Shown: positions 51,518 through 61,514, counted from the first letter of the stretch. The stretch: 64,000 nucleotides of DNA from Bacteroidota bacterium (GCA_021824565.1 JAKAKL010000116.1:1-64000); one strand, 5' to 3'. Notes: generated by a model not told the origin, from the sequence alone. Numbers and translations are program-made.

Positions 51518-54500
51518 TTAATTTGATAATTGTTGATAGTCGTTATTTATCTTTATTTTCTTTTCAACTAAAATATATATTGAAGGAAGAGTAAGCAAAG
51601 TCAATATAAGTGCCGTGCACAATCCTCCTACAATCACCGTCGCAAGCGGTCTTTGTATATCCGAGCCAATGCCAGTTGCGCGCGCAGCGGGAATTAGACC
51701 GAGCAAAGCTAAAAGCATTGTCATTAAGTTGGGTCGAAGCTGAATCATAGCTGCTTTATGAGCGGCTTCTTTTACACTTAAGCCATCATCTTCAATCAAC
51801 CTGTTAGCTCTTGATACAAATAGAACTCCTGCAATAATCGACACGCCGAACAAAGAAATAAATCCTACGCCGGCAGAAACATTGAAGTTGTAACCGCGAA
51901 TCAGCAAAGCCAGCATTCCTCCAATAAGCGCAAATGGAATGCTCGACATTGCAACCATTACGTGTCTGACATTTTTGTACATCGAAAATAAAATTAAAAA
52001 TATTATTAATATTGTTAAAGGTATAACTACGGCTAATCGTTTGCCTGCGCGCGCTAAATTTTCAAACTGTCCTCCCCATTCAATTGAATATCCTTTAGGC
52101 AAATGAATTGCCGCATCAACCTTTTTCTGAGCTTCAGCAACAAAGCCGCCCTGATCTCTTCCGCGGATATTCGTCCTTACAGAGATTTGCCGCTCGCCGT
52201 TTTCTCTTTGTATTATAGTCGGTCCATCGACAAGACTAACAGAAGCAAGCTGCGACATAGGAATGCGCGCACCGGTTGGAGACGCTACCAGCATTTGCTG
52301 AACGGCTTCAATCGAATTTCGGTACAGCGGAGCATAGCGAACCACAATATCAAATCTTCTACCCTTTCGATCATACAATTGGCTGATCGCTTTCCCTCCG
52401 ATTGCCGCTTCAATCATCTGTTGAATATCGCTTACATTTATTCCAAATCTTGCCGCAGCGTTCCTATTAATTCTAACCGTCAACTGCGCCTGGTCGCCTT
52501 CCTGCTCTATACCTGATTCACTTGAACCAGGAATTTTTCTGATGACTGATAAAACAGTATCCGCTTCCTTCCGCATAAAGTCTAAATCTTCGCCGTTGAT
52601 TAATACAGCAAGATCGGCAACGCTGCCTGTTACTGCTTCCGTTACGTTATCAAGAATCGGCTGTGAAAATGAAAACTCCGCCCCAGGCACGGCTTGCTCA
52701 AGTTCATTTTTCATTTTTAATAACAATTCTTCTTTCGAAGTGTCGCTTATCCAGCTAGAATAATTTTTTAGCCCAACCAATATCTCGAGACGATTCGGAC
52801 CATAAGGATCGGTACCATCATCGTTCCTGCCCAATTGAGTAAGTACAACATTAACCTGTTTATGATTGCTTATAACTTGCCTAATAGTAGTACAATATTT
52901 TGCAGCATCATTTAATGTAATTCCAACCGGGAAAAAGCATCTTATGTTGAAAGCTCCTTCATCAAGTTCAGGTAGAAACTCTGTTCCAATGTTATGAACT
53001 CCGATCAACACTACAATAATTACAATTGCAAATGCGGAAGCTACAGTAGATATTGCATGGCGTGTGAAAAACGAAACTGTCTTTTCATATTTTTTTTCAA
53101 GCCAATGGTAAACAGGGTTGTGCCATTCTATTTTGCCTGGATTTTCAGACTCAAAATATTTTCTGTATATCATAGTCATAAAAACAGGAATAGCAGTTAG
53201 CGCTAAAATCATCGAGCCTAAAATCGCAAACGAAAGCGTATATGCCATCGGTGAAAAAAGTTTTCCTTCGACTCTCTGGAAAGAAAATATCGGAAGATAC
53301 GCAAGAATAATAATTGCGATTGAGAAAAATATTTCGCGTCCGACTTCCTGAGCTGAAGTTAAAGTAAATCGTAATATCCCCTGCTTCTTTTCCTCAGGCG
53401 TAGCATCGCGGTAACGCCGCATAATATTCTCAACCATAACTACCGCACCGTCTACAATTATTCCGAAGTCAATTGCGCCGAGTGATAAAAGGTTAGCGGG
53501 AATTCCAGTCAGCTTCATCATCGAAAAAGCGAAGAGCAGCGAAATTGGGATTGTTGTTGCAACAATAAGCGCCGAACGCACGCTGCCGATAAAAAATATA
53601 AGCACAATAATTACAATCGAAAAACCTTCAAACAAAGTTCTCGACACGGTATCGATTGTATATTTAACAAGCTTGCTGCGGTCGTAGGTAATTGTTAGAT
53701 GAACACCTTCGGGCAGAACATTTTCATTTATTTGCTTTACTTTTTCTTTTAGTGCGTCAATAACATCTGAAGGATTTTCGCCTCGGCGCATTGCAATCAA
53801 TCCTTGTATACTGGAATTTACATCAACTCGAGTAGAATCATTCTGAAGAGTGTATCCTAAAATTCCAGTCGGCTGCGAAGGGATTTCTTCAACCGAAGCA
53901 ACATCCCGTATAAAGATTGGTACGCCGTTGACCGATTTTAATACTATGTTCCCTATATCTTCTTTACTCCGAATAGTGCCAATACCGCGCACCACAAAGC
54001 CCTGCTCGCCTCTTCTAATTATATTGCCGCCGGTATTAATATTGTTTGCGCGGATTGCGTCTATCAGATTTTGCAGCGTTAGATTATATCTGAATAAATT
54101 TTCCGGAGTAGTGATGACTTGATACTGCTTTACAAGTCCGCCAAAGTTTACAACGTCGGCAATGCCCGGAACTTGAAGCAGCCTGGGAATTATTTCCCAG
54201 TCCTGCAGTGTTCTTAGCTGCATCGGTGTATAGCGGTCCGTCGCTTGAATTACATACCTGAAGATTTCATCCACCGGTCCGGTCAATGGACCGAGAGTAG
54301 GCTGAACTCCATCAGGCAGGACTGCATCATTTAATTTTTCAAGCACCTGCTGACGTGCGAAATAATCGTCTGTTCCATCTTCAAAAGTTAGGTCAATTAC
54401 CGAAAGTCCGAAAATAGTTTTTGATCTTCTATCAATAACTCTGGGAACACCGTTCAATGCGCGTTCAAGAGGAAGAGTAACTTGCTGCTCAACGTCCTGC

Positions 54501-54673
54501 GCTGCCTGACCGGGATATGTAGTAATAACTTCCACCTGTGTATCTCCAATATCGGGATACGCTTCTTTTTTAAGCACCGTCCATGACCAAATACCGGTTA
54601 TAACAACAGCTACAACAATTGTTATGGTGGTTAGTCTTTGGCTAAGAGCAAATCCGAGTAATCTGCGAATCAT
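51518..54673 (-). CDS. Heavy-metal efflux RND permease (CusA/CzcA family)
   Basis: A 1051-residue inner-membrane RND pump with twelve transmembrane helices and two large periplasmic loops. It starts [16 protein letters not shown] and has the HME-type TM4 motif [22 protein letters not shown], whose acidic residues relay protons. [14 protein letters not shown] and the late [17 protein letters not shown] are also standard. It exports metal cations (Cu/Ag or Co/Zn/Cd) by proton antiport with the adaptor and outer-membrane factor encoded upstream. Methionine pairs typical of CusA could not be placed with certainty, so the metal is undecided. Confidence 0.94.
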   Translation of the reverse strand: MIRRLLGFALSQRLTTITIVVAVVITGIWSWTVLKKEAYPDIGDTQVEVITTYPGQAAQDVEQQVTLPLERALNGVPRVIDRRSKTIFGLSVIDLTFEDGTDDYFARQQVLEKLNDAVLPDGVQPTLGPLTGPVDEIFRYVIQATDRYTPMQLRTLQDWEIIPRLLQVPGIADVVNFGGLVKQYQVITTPENLFRYNLTLQNLIDAIRANNINTGGNIIRRGEQGFVVRGIGTIRSKEDIGNIVLKSVNGVPIFIRDVASVEEIPSQPTGILGYTLQNDSTRVDVNSSIQGLIAMRRGENPSDVIDALKEKVKQINENVLPEGVHLTITYDRSKLVKYTIDTVSRTLFEGFSIVIIVLIFFIGSVRSALIVATTIPISLLFAFSMMKLTGIPANLLSLGAIDFGIIVDGAVVMVENIMRRYRDATPEEKKQGILRFTLTSAQEVGREIFFSIAIIILAYLPIFSFQRVEGKLFSPMAYTLSFAILGSMILALTAIPVFMTMIYRKYFESENPGKIEWHNPVYHWLEKKYEKTVSFFTRHAISTVASAFAIVIIVVLIGVHNIGTEFLPELDEGAFNIRCFFPVGITLNDAAKYCTTIRQVISNHKQVNVVLTQLGRNDDGTDPYGPNRLEILVGLKNYSSWISDTSKEELLLKMKNELEQAVPGAEFSFSQPILDNVTEAVTGSVADLAVLINGEDLDFMRKEADTVLSVIRKIPGSSESGIEQEGDQAQLTVRINRNAAARFGINVSDIQQMIEAAIGGKAISQLYDRKGRRFDIVVRYAPLYRNSIEAVQQMLVASPTGARIPMSQLASVSLVDGPTIIQRENGERQISVRTNIRGRDQGGFVAEAQKKVDAAIHLPKGYSIEWGGQFENLARAGKRLAVVIPLTILIIFLILFSMYKNVRHVMVAMSSIPFALIGGMLALLIRGYNFNVSAGVGFISLFGVSIIAGVLFVSRANRLIEDDGLSVKEAAHKAAMIQLRPNLMTMLLALLGLIPAARATGIGSDIQRPLATVIVGGLCTALILTLLTLPSIYILVEKKIKINNDYQQLSN

Positions 54674-54738
54674 ATTTTTTTAATCTCTTTTAAATTTCTT
54701 TTTAGATTTTTACAATTTATTTTTTGTAAAGTGTTTTA

Positions 54739-55734
54739 TTAGTAACCAAAGCTAAGACCTTTCAATAGCATAGCGCCTGAAGTGACAACTTTTTCACCGT
54801 CATGAATACCGCTTAGGACAATCATTTTCTCCGGGTCAGAGTTTGCTATTGTAACAAGTCTTCTTTCAAATACATTTTGAGATGTTTGAACAAAGACATA
54901 GTTATTTCCTTCAACAGTAACGACCGTTGAAAGCGGGAGAATAAATGCCGAAGAGACTGGATTTCCGAAATCAATTTGTGCGAACATTCCCGGTAAAAGT
55001 TTGCCGCCTTTATTTGGAATAACTACCCTAACTTTCACAGTACGTGTTGACGGATCTAAAATATCACCTATTGCGTCGGCGTGTCCGATAAATTTTTGAT
55101 CAGGATAAGCGTCAAAAGTTATATTCACTTTTTCGCCTTTTTTAATTTCATGTAATTGCATTTCAGGAACATCTGCCATTACCCAGGCAGAATTAGATGA
55201 AATAGATTCTATCTCCGCAGGATTAAATCCAACAGCGCGGAGCCGGTTTTCCATCTCAACCATTGATACACGCGCAGTCGCAGCGTCATTTTCCGCCTGG
55301 TTTAAATCCTTTTCTGTAACTGCCTGATTCGAGAACATCTCTTTTGTTCTCTTTAAATTTTTTAAAGCAAGATCATAGTTGGCTTTGTTTTGCTGGTATT
55401 GTGAATACAGCGAAGTTATATCCGGTGAATCGAAGAGAACAATCTTTCCAAGGCTGGAGCTTGCAGATGAAATTGCAGCAACAATCCTCCCGGGCGCCAT
55501 AACGGAAATTACAGCCGAACTTTTTTTGACAAGGATAGACTGGAAGTCATTCAAGCCGGGGCTGTTCTTCTGAAAAGTTATTGTATTACCATCACTGGAA
55601 ACAGTAGGCTTTTGAGAAGTTAGAAATGAGCCTTTATCTTTTCCATCACTGTTAGTGCAGCCGCTGAAAATAAATTGAGCGGAAAGAAATAATAATATTG
55701 TAATGCTTAGAAGTTTTATCTTCGTTGTGTACAT
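54739..55734 (-). CDS. RND efflux periplasmic adaptor (membrane fusion protein, CusB/CzcB type)
   Basis: A 331-residue adaptor. The signal peptide ends in a lipobox FSGC, so it is probably a lipoprotein. The lipoyl-type first half is PGRIVAAISSASSSLGKIV, then a coiled-coil hairpin (YQQNKANYDLALKNLKRTKE, EKDLNQAENDAATARVSM), second half and barrel (VMADVPEMQLHEIKKGEKV), and GHADAIGDILDPSTRTVKVR. It links the pump to the outer-membrane channel. Short for the family; no extra metal-binding N-terminal domain is seen. Between cusC-like and cusA-like genes. Confidence 0.92.
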   Translation of the reverse strand: MYTTKIKLLSITILLFLSAQFIFSGCTNSDGKDKGSFLTSQKPTVSSDGNTITFQKNSPGLNDFQSILVKKSSAVISVMAPGRIVAAISSASSSLGKIVLFDSPDITSLYSQYQQNKANYDLALKNLKRTKEMFSNQAVTEKDLNQAENDAATARVSMVEMENRLRAVGFNPAEIESISSNSAWVMADVPEMQLHEIKKGEKVNITFDAYPDQKFIGHADAIGDILDPSTRTVKVRVVIPNKGGKLLPGMFAQIDFGNPVSSAFILPLSTVVTVEGNNYVFVQTSQNVFERRLVTIANSDPEKMIVLSGIHDGEKVVTSGAMLLKGLSFGY

Positions 55735-55769
55735 TGTTAAAGTCCTTACTTAGTTTTTCATAACAATTT

Positions 55770-57080
55770 TTATTTGTCGAATAAATTCATTCCAGCCGCG
55801 TAGTTTAAATTTTCAAAAGCATTTACGCGGTCATTCTGAAGTTGAATTAGTTGAAGCATAGTTGAACGGTAAGAATCAAAAAAGTCGGTAAACTCAATTA
55901 AAGTCATGTTTCTGTTTTCGTAGCTTTTAATCATTCCGTCTACAAGCTGTTTATATTCGGCGGTAAATTTTTTATCAAAAGTTTTATAAAGATGATCAGT
56001 ATCCTCAGCCTTTTGATAAGCCGAAATAATTTCCTTGCGTATTAGGCTGCGGGTTTGCTCGCGGTTAGCTTTATCCGATTCAAGATTATCTTCAGACGCT
56101 TTTATATTTCCCTGGTTGCGGTTAAATACTGGAAGATCGATTGAAGCATCGAGAGCAAGATAATCCGGTATGTAGCTGCCGTTGCGTGAGTAGCTGACGC
56201 CAAGCGTCAGATCGGGAACAGCCAGAGATTTTTGAAGCGCTATATTTGTTTCATCATACTTTATATTGTCGGAAGCGATCCTTAAATCCGGGCGATCATC
56301 AACTGCTGATTCTAAAACATCATCGAGCGAAATTTTACTGAGGCTAAGACTATCGATAGTATTAGTGTTAACAACAGGAATAAAATAAGAGTTTACCGAT
56401 GTGCTGTCTCTTAAAAGAACATGCAAGTCGTTTTCAACATCCGAGATTTGATTTTTAATATTGAGCCTGTCGCTTTCGAGGGAGAACAAAAGAGACTTCA
56501 GCCGAACGACGTCCGACAGCAGTATAGAGCGGCTTGAGTACAGCAGTTCTGTTGAGGCAACTGTTTTTTTCACTGAAGGAATTGTCTCATCGTAAAACTT
56601 AAGAGAACGCTGTAAATAATAAAGACTGTAAAAATCGGTGTGAAGCTCGTACTTAAGCGCTCGCAGCAATTCATAAAAAGTGTCTTCGGCAATTTGAGTA
56701 TTGATCTCTGCAAGCTTAATTTGATGATCGCGCTTACCTGCTAGAAGAAATAGCTGCTGAATTTGCAGATCCGTGTTTCCCGTTTTTGTAATATCAAAAT
56801 AATGATGCGTGTACTTGTTATAAATATTTTGACCGATTGAAAAGTTCGGATTGCTCCACAGCTTTGCTTGAATAACGGCAGCTCTTGCCGCGCTGATATT
56901 ATATTTAGCAGCTAACAACTGAAGATTATTATCCACAAATCTTGTCTCAGCTTGCGCCAGAGTAATTCTTACGGAATCATACTGCGCCAATCCATGCGCA
57001 GATAATTGTTCCTGACAAAATAAAACCGGAATAATTAAGATGAATATACCTTTCCTTATTCCGCTTAATAAATTTTTCAT
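55770..57080 (-). CDS. TolC-family outer-membrane factor (CusC/CzcC type)
   Basis: About 436 residues. A signal peptide (KGIFILIIPVLFCQEQLSAHG) is followed by two outer-membrane-efflux repeats of coiled-coil character (ITLAQAETRFVDNNLQLLAA, AARAAVIQAKLWSNPNFSI; later DVLESAVDDRPDLRIASDN, DLTLGVSYSRNGS). It forms the trimeric channel for the RND pump. The ATG at 57080 is used rather than the TTG of the track. A perfect inverted repeat lies 44-78 bp upstream. Confidence 0.92.
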   Translation of the reverse strand: MKNLLSGIRKGIFILIIPVLFCQEQLSAHGLAQYDSVRITLAQAETRFVDNNLQLLAAKYNISAARAAVIQAKLWSNPNFSIGQNIYNKYTHHYFDITKTGNTDLQIQQLFLLAGKRDHQIKLAEINTQIAEDTFYELLRALKYELHTDFYSLYYLQRSLKFYDETIPSVKKTVASTELLYSSRSILLSDVVRLKSLLFSLESDRLNIKNQISDVENDLHVLLRDSTSVNSYFIPVVNTNTIDSLSLSKISLDDVLESAVDDRPDLRIASDNIKYDETNIALQKSLAVPDLTLGVSYSRNGSYIPDYLALDASIDLPVFNRNQGNIKASEDNLESDKANREQTRSLIRKEIISAYQKAEDTDHLYKTFDKKFTAEYKQLVDGMIKSYENRNMTLIEFTDFFDSYRSTMLQLIQLQNDRVNAFENLNYAAGMNLFDK

Positions 57081-57123
57081 AAGCAACCATTTCCTAAGTT
57101 GAATAAAAATAATTATTAGCTCG

Positions 57124-57158
57124 CTTAAGGAAACAGATAAAAGCTATTGCTCCTTAAG
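57124..57158. promoter_or_regulatory. Inverted repeat upstream of the efflux operon
   Basis: CTTAAGGA (57124-57131) and TCCTTAAG (57151-57158), perfect 8-bp arms 19 nt apart, upstream of the cusC-like start. A second hairpin TTCATAC/GTATGAA is at 57176-57195. Either may be an operator for a metal sensor or mRNA structure after the 138-residue gene. Confidence 0.4.
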
Positions 57159-57227
57159 ACAATGCAAGGAATACATTCATACTAACTTGTATGAAAGATT
57201 AATAATGCAGGGAAAGGAAAGTAAATT

Positions 57228-57644
57228 TCAAATTAGGAAAGAGCTGTTGCGGAGGTAAATTAATTCGCTGATTGCTGTAAAAGTATAGTTGTCGGTTTCA
57301 TCAAAATGGAAACTTTGTTCAACTACTACTACATCAACAGTAACAGTTTCTGTTGACGGGCTGTCTTCATCCGTAATTATTTTCTTCTCAAAAGAAGAAT
57401 AGCCTACAGGCAGTTTAACTTTAGATTTATTAGAAATTGTATTTGAGGAAAAGTTAGTTTTGTTGAGAAAGGCAGATGATTCATTCGCACATTTTTCAAC
57501 TTCTTCCGGATGCTCAATATCAATGCTGTTATTGTTGCCGAAGAAAATATCAAGCAGGTTTGCCTGGTCTACAAATAACGTGAATATAAAAAAGCACGTT
57601 ATTACCAGGAACAATTTAGAGCTTGACTTTACAAATGAATTCAT
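57228..57644 (-). CDS. Small hypothetical exported protein preceding the efflux operon
   Basis: A 138-residue protein. An uncleaved-looking hydrophobic N-terminal segment (KLFLVITCFFIFTLFVDQ) suggests export or membrane anchoring. The rest is Ser/Asn/Glu/Val-rich (TVTVDVVVVEQSFHFDETDN) with one Cys and two His. No family recognised. Small exported proteins often head Bacteroidota metal-efflux operons, and this position fits, but a metal role is only inferred. Confidence 0.55.
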   Translation of the reverse strand: MNSFVKSSSKLFLVITCFFIFTLFVDQANLLDIFFGNNNSIDIEHPEEVEKCANESSAFLNKTNFSSNTISNKSKVKLPVGYSSFEKKIITDEDSPSTETVTVDVVVVEQSFHFDETDNYTFTAISELIYLRNSSFLI

Positions 57645-57753
57645 GCTAAAGTTTTGAAGTTAAAAAATTTTTCTCTCTTACAAAAAGACGGATGCAATTT
57701 TAGAAAAAGGAAAATTCATAATCAACACCATTAAGCTTTCTGTTTGCTTGTTA

Positions 57754-58167
57754 TCATCGCTTGCCGCTTAGCGCTGACGGTTTGTCTTTTGCAAAATGCT
57801 TTGCTTCTTCTTTTTCTAAATTTTGTTTTAACCGGTACTTTATGATTTTCTTTATCAAATTCAGCGGGATTTGTTTTTCAAACGGAAATTGAATTGCACC
57901 CTTTGACGTTTTGTAGTCTTGCAGCTCTTCGTTGAAAATAGTAATTACGGTCGTACTCCCGGGATAAAATCCCATGTGCTGTTTATGAGCCGCATAATAA
58001 ACAAGCATACCGTGATACTTAAAAGCAGGCATATTGTAACTGATCAACTCTTCCGCTTCCGGTGCGGTTTGCTTAATCGCCTTCCTAACCTCATGCAAAT
58101 TCCTTTTCACCTTCGGAGGTAAAGCGGACATGTATTCATCTACAGTTTTAAATTTTGCAGTTGCCAT
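57754..58167 (-). CDS. DUF1801 (YdhG-like) protein
   Basis: A 137-residue protein of the DUF1801/YdhG family. Core: TVDEYMSALPPKVKRNLHEV, AEELISYNMPAFKYHGMLVY, HMGFYPGSTTVITIFNEEL, SKGAIQFPFEKQIPLNLI. Members have been linked to iron delivery (frataxin-like fold) but the evidence is thin. Cytosolic, with a Lys-rich tail. It lies 19 bp after the DUF4395 gene on the same strand. Confidence 0.87.
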   Translation of the reverse strand: MATAKFKTVDEYMSALPPKVKRNLHEVRKAIKQTAPEAEELISYNMPAFKYHGMLVYYAAHKQHMGFYPGSTTVITIFNEELQDYKTSKGAIQFPFEKQIPLNLIKKIIKYRLKQNLEKEEAKHFAKDKPSALSGKR

Positions 58168-58186
58168 AATAATTTCTTAATCATTT

Positions 58187-58849
58187 TTATTTTGATTGCG
58201 TATTGCTGAAAATTCCGAACATGTCATAAGGCTTTTTACTAAAGTTATTGTTGAATGCAGAAGCTATAAGAATAATGTATATGATAAATCCCGCAACAAT
58301 AAACAATTGGGCTTTGGAAGTTTTTTGAATATCCTGTTTTGATTTTACATCGCAAACTTCACCAGGACAGTATTGAGCTTTTTCTTTATAAATCATCGAA
58401 TATATTTTGCACCCGATACAGATACCAAACGCGGTTTCAAAGAATAAAAATATAAGACATATTAAACAAACTATTCCTGTAATCGGACTGAAAGCATTTA
58501 CTACCACAAGCAGCGCGAAAATGATCGACGACAAACCTATGCCGATTATCCATGCAAATTTCTTTTGTTGAGCGCCAACATATTCGGGCGCCTGGTTCCT
58601 TACGATCAAACGACCAATGATTAAAAACGGAGAAAATTTTGGATTAACAAAAACGCGTATAAGCATATCGGAAAGAAAAATTGTTATAGCATACTTTATC
58701 AATAAGAACTCTCCGTTTACCGCTGCTGCCAATACCGAAATAAATAGAATCAAAAATAATATCCCTGCCGCTGCTCTTATTTCCCGTTCATTAAGAACAG
58801 GTATATTTAAGCCTTCAACATCTTCTCCAAACTTTATTATTCCATTCAT
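58187..58849 (-). CDS. DUF4395 membrane protein
   Basis: A 220-residue membrane protein with four to five helices. The DUF4395 signature is present: FVNPKFSPFLIIGRLIVRNQAPEYVGAQQKKFAW is read in short blocks (NPKFSPFLIIGR, VRNQAPEYVGAQQKKFAW). A Cys-rich cluster follows (CIGCKIYSMIY, YCPGEVC). The C-terminus adds one more helix. Often found with rhodanese or thioredoxin-like genes, but here with DUF1801. Function unknown. Confidence 0.85.
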   Translation of the reverse strand: MNGIIKFGEDVEGLNIPVLNEREIRAAAGILFLILFISVLAAAVNGEFLLIKYAITIFLSDMLIRVFVNPKFSPFLIIGRLIVRNQAPEYVGAQQKKFAWIIGIGLSSIIFALLVVVNAFSPITGIVCLICLIFLFFETAFGICIGCKIYSMIYKEKAQYCPGEVCDVKSKQDIQKTSKAQLFIVAGFIIYIILIASAFNNNFSKKPYDMFGIFSNTQSK

Positions 58850-59042
58850 AGATACTCCTAATGTCGTTCTTATTAATTTATATACTAAGGCGTGTAGTGC
58901 GAAAATATAAACTTATTAATGCATGTCAAATAACTATTTATATAAATACCGCAATCTGTGATGAAAGGTGATTTCTCGTTGTGCACAGTTCAATCCGCAA
59001 CAAACCTGCTGCCTGGCTACCCTTAGAAGATAATACTTTCTA

Positions 59043-59580
59043 AAAAGCAGTATTACTATTATCAAAAGAAAAATTTCTTTAGGTAGAAGCAATATTTCTT
59101 TTTTTAGAAATGACATTTCTTTAATGAGAAGTAGTATCTCTTTCATCGAAAGCAGCGTTTCTTCTTTAAGAAGCATTATCTCTTTCATCAGAAAAAGCAT
59201 TTCTTTAATAAAAAGCAATATTTCTTTCATAAGAAGAAGCATTCCTTCAGCAAGAAGCAATATTTCTTTCATAAGAAGAAGCATTACTTCGGCGAGAAGC
59301 AATATTTCTTTTATAAGAAGAAGCATTTCTTTTGTGAGATGCAGTATCTCTTTCTTTGGAAGCAACATTTTTTTAATGATAAGCAATATCTCTTTCATCA
59401 GAAGCAGCATTTTTTTAATGAAAAACAATATTCCTTTTGAAACAGAAGATGTTTCTTCCAGCAAGAGCAATGTACTTTCCATCCAGAGGATTTATCCTTC
59501 CTTTGTCAGAAATATTTCATCTCTTGAAAGGGAAATTCCTTCTTCGGAAGCAATTTTAGCTTGTTTTCGCATCTTCTGAA
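59043..59580. repeat. Tandem array C: about 25 degenerate 21-bp repeats
   Basis: Successive 21-mers in unbroken register from 59043, of consensus AGAAGCAATATTTCTTTCAT plus one base. Neighbouring repeats alternate between two types in the middle (59211-59340), giving a local 42-bp period. Later copies decay. Both strands are open: the plus strand gives SNISFIRRSI-type ORFs, the minus strand leucine/lysine heptads (LLLMKEI). It fills the space between the DUF4395 and ferredoxin genes. No codon-level constraint or Shine-Dalgarno supports a protein. Confidence 0.88.
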
Positions 59581-59782
59581 GTTATTAAAACAATTCTCAC
59601 ATCTGGCAAATGTTTTCTTTCATAATATGAAAAGCGAACTGTCTAACCGTCAATTTTTATTCTTTGAATAGATTTTTAAATATAAAAAAACGTATTTCAA
59701 TTGGCACAGTATTAGAAACGGTATATTTCAAATTAGAAAATAAGTTTTTTTATAAATCTTAAATGTTCAAGGAGAAAAGAAA

Positions 59783-60115
59783 ATGGCACTAATGATAACA
59801 CAAGAATGCATCAACTGCGGCGCATGCGAACCGGAATGCCCAAACAATGCAATTTACGAAGGCGGCAATAGCTGGGAATTAGCCGGAAAAACTTACGGCG
59901 ACGGTGATGCAGCTCCTTCTGGTGCAGCAGGTTTTTATTCAAACGATTATTTTTACGTGGTTCCCGATAAATGTACAGAATGCGAAGGATTCCACGAGAC
60001 TCCTCAGTGCCAAGCTGTTTGTCCGGTTGATAGCTGCGTTGCTGATCCTAATCATAGTGAAGATAAAGCCGCTTTGACCGCTAAAAAAGAATATCTTGAT
60101 TCGATTGGAAGATAG
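59783..60115 (+). CDS. 2[4Fe-4S] ferredoxin
   Basis: A 110-residue ferredoxin. The first cluster motif is CINCGACEPECPNNAIYEG; the second is CTECEGFHETPQCQAVCPVD with an insertion between Cys, as in Alvin/YfhL-type ferredoxins. The loop between (SYGDGDAAPSG region) is longer than in clostridial forms. A low-potential electron carrier in the cytosol and a plausible partner of the HydABC complex, though the gene is 47 kb away. Strong SD-like AAGGAGAAAAG precedes the ATG; terminator follows. Confidence 0.93.
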   Translation: MALMITQECINCGACEPECPNNAIYEGGNSWELAGKTYGDGDAAPSGAAGFYSNDYFYVVPDKCTECEGFHETPQCQAVCPVDSCVADPNHSEDKAALTAKKEYLDSIGR

Positions 60116-60140
60116 TTAGTTGATGAAAAACGGGGTCTCG

Positions 60141-60171
60141 AAGAGGACATTTTTTGATGTCCTCTTTTTTT
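60141..60171 (+). terminator. Intrinsic terminator after the ferredoxin gene
   Basis: AAGAGGACAT / ATGTCCTCTT, 10-bp stem, 6-nt loop, followed by seven T. It lies 25 bp after the stop. Confidence 0.9.
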
Positions 60172-60310
60172 ATTTTAAATAAGTAATTGAAAAGTGATTT
60201 CCATCTTCATAATAAAACCTTCCGCTCAACTTCCTTTCTTCATTATTAATTCTTCTTTAATTTAGAATAAAAAAAATATCTGTTTTTTAAAATGATTTTA
60301 ACATGAGACT

Positions 60311-61156
60311 ATGAAAATCGGCAAGTATGATATTTCGGTAATTACATCAGGCTATTTTAAACTCGACGGCGGCGCAATGTTCGGAATAATTCCCAAAGCA
60401 CTGTGGGAAAAATCTAATCCAGCTGACAGCGCAAACAGGATTAAGCTTTCTACAAGGAACCTGCTTTTGCAGCATGACAAAAGAAAAATTTTAATTGACA
60501 CTGGCGTCGGTAATAAATGGGACGCAAAGTTCCAGAGCATTTATTCGATTGATCAATCTGAGTATTCTTTAACCAGCGAGTTAAATAAGAAAAAAATTCA
60601 TGCTGATGAAATAACCGACGTAATAATAACACATCTTCATTTTGATCATACAGGCGGCTCGACGAAATATGAAAACGGTAAACTTGTACCAGCTTTTCCA
60701 AATGCAAAATATTATATTCAGAAAAAAAATTATGAATGGGCAATTAATCCATCTGAAAGAGACCGCGGAAGTTATCTAAAAGAAAATTTCGTTCCGCTTA
60801 AAGAAGCAGGCGTCTTAAGCCTGGTTGATTCTGAAAAAATGCTTGATGATGAAATCGAGTTTATTGTAATAAACGGACACACATTCTCGCAGCAGCTTGT
60901 GAAAATTTCGGATACATCTAATACGATTTTATATTGCTGCGATTTGATGCCAACTTCTTCGCATGTTCCGCTCCCTTACGTAATGGGATACGATCTTCAG
61001 CCGCTTGTAACAGTTGGTGAAAAGAAAGACATTCTTACTCATGCAGTTGAAGAAAATTGGAAATTATTTTTCGAGCATGATCCGCAGTATGCCGCCGCTA
61101 CGGTTAAATCAACCGACAAAGGATTCCAGGTAGATGAAAAATTCCAATCAATTTGA
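60311..61156 (+). CDS. MBL-fold metallo-hydrolase
   Basis: A 281-residue metallo-beta-lactamase-fold enzyme. Zinc ligands lie in THLHFDHTGG, with further His in INGHTFSQQL and an acidic ligand in YCCDLMPTSSHVP. It resembles quorum-quenching/AHL-lactonase-like and general MBL hydrolases; the substrate cannot be predicted. Cytosolic, no signal peptide. The Rieske gene starts inside its last codons (23-nt overlap), so the two are translationally linked and may act together. Confidence 0.9.
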   Translation: MKIGKYDISVITSGYFKLDGGAMFGIIPKALWEKSNPADSANRIKLSTRNLLLQHDKRKILIDTGVGNKWDAKFQSIYSIDQSEYSLTSELNKKKIHADEITDVIITHLHFDHTGGSTKYENGKLVPAFPNAKYYIQKKNYEWAINPSERDRGSYLKENFVPLKEAGVLSLVDSEKMLDDEIEFIVINGHTFSQQLVKISDTSNTILYCCDLMPTSSHVPLPYVMGYDLQPLVTVGEKKDILTHAVEENWKLFFEHDPQYAAATVKSTDKGFQVDEKFQSI

Positions 61157-61493
61157 ACAGACAGATATTGAGGGTTTCGCCAGAGTCTGTTCATTACAAG
61201 AGCTGAAAGAAGAAGAGGGCAAAAGGTTCATTGTTGATGATATTGAGATTGCATTATTCAAAATTAACGGGAAAGTTTTTGCTCTGAATAATATTTGCCC
61301 GCACCAGCATTCTGCATTAATATACGATGGTTTTATAGAAGACGGCTGCGTGGTTTGCCCTGCGCACGGCTGGATGTTCAATCTTGAAACCGGAAAGATG
61401 CCTGCAAGCGCTGGCGGTCTTGCAAAGTATCCCGTAATTATCAGCGGCGATGATGTCCTCATAAAAGTTGAGAAGAAAGAGTTGAAATGGTAA
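61134..61493 (+). CDS. Rieske [2Fe-2S] protein, NirD/ferredoxin-like
   Basis: A 119-residue soluble Rieske domain. Cluster ligands are CPHQH and CPAHGW in NNICPHQHSALI and GCVVCPAHGWMFNLETGKMP, the CxH...CxxH pattern. No transmembrane helix, so it is a soluble ferredoxin or small subunit of an oxygenase/nitrite reductase type enzyme rather than of the bc1 complex. No large subunit is nearby. It overlaps the MBL hydrolase gene and is followed by queG after 21 bp. Confidence 0.92.
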   Translation: MKNSNQFEQTDIEGFARVCSLQELKEEEGKRFIVDDIEIALFKINGKVFALNNICPHQHSALIYDGFIEDGCVVCPAHGWMFNLETGKMPASAGGLAKYPVIISGDDVLIKVEKKELKW

Positions 61494-61514
61494 AAACACT
61501 TTTCTTACAACTAA

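Noticed and set aside
58934-59579. 182-aa minus and 151-aa plus ORFs in array C, possible coiled-coil protein
   Set aside because: Both strands are open equally, no Shine-Dalgarno, and divergence shows no codon bias; kept only as a finding about the array.
16391-59580. CRISPR array
   Set aside because: All three repeat regions are contiguous tandem repeats with no unique spacers, and no cas genes are present.
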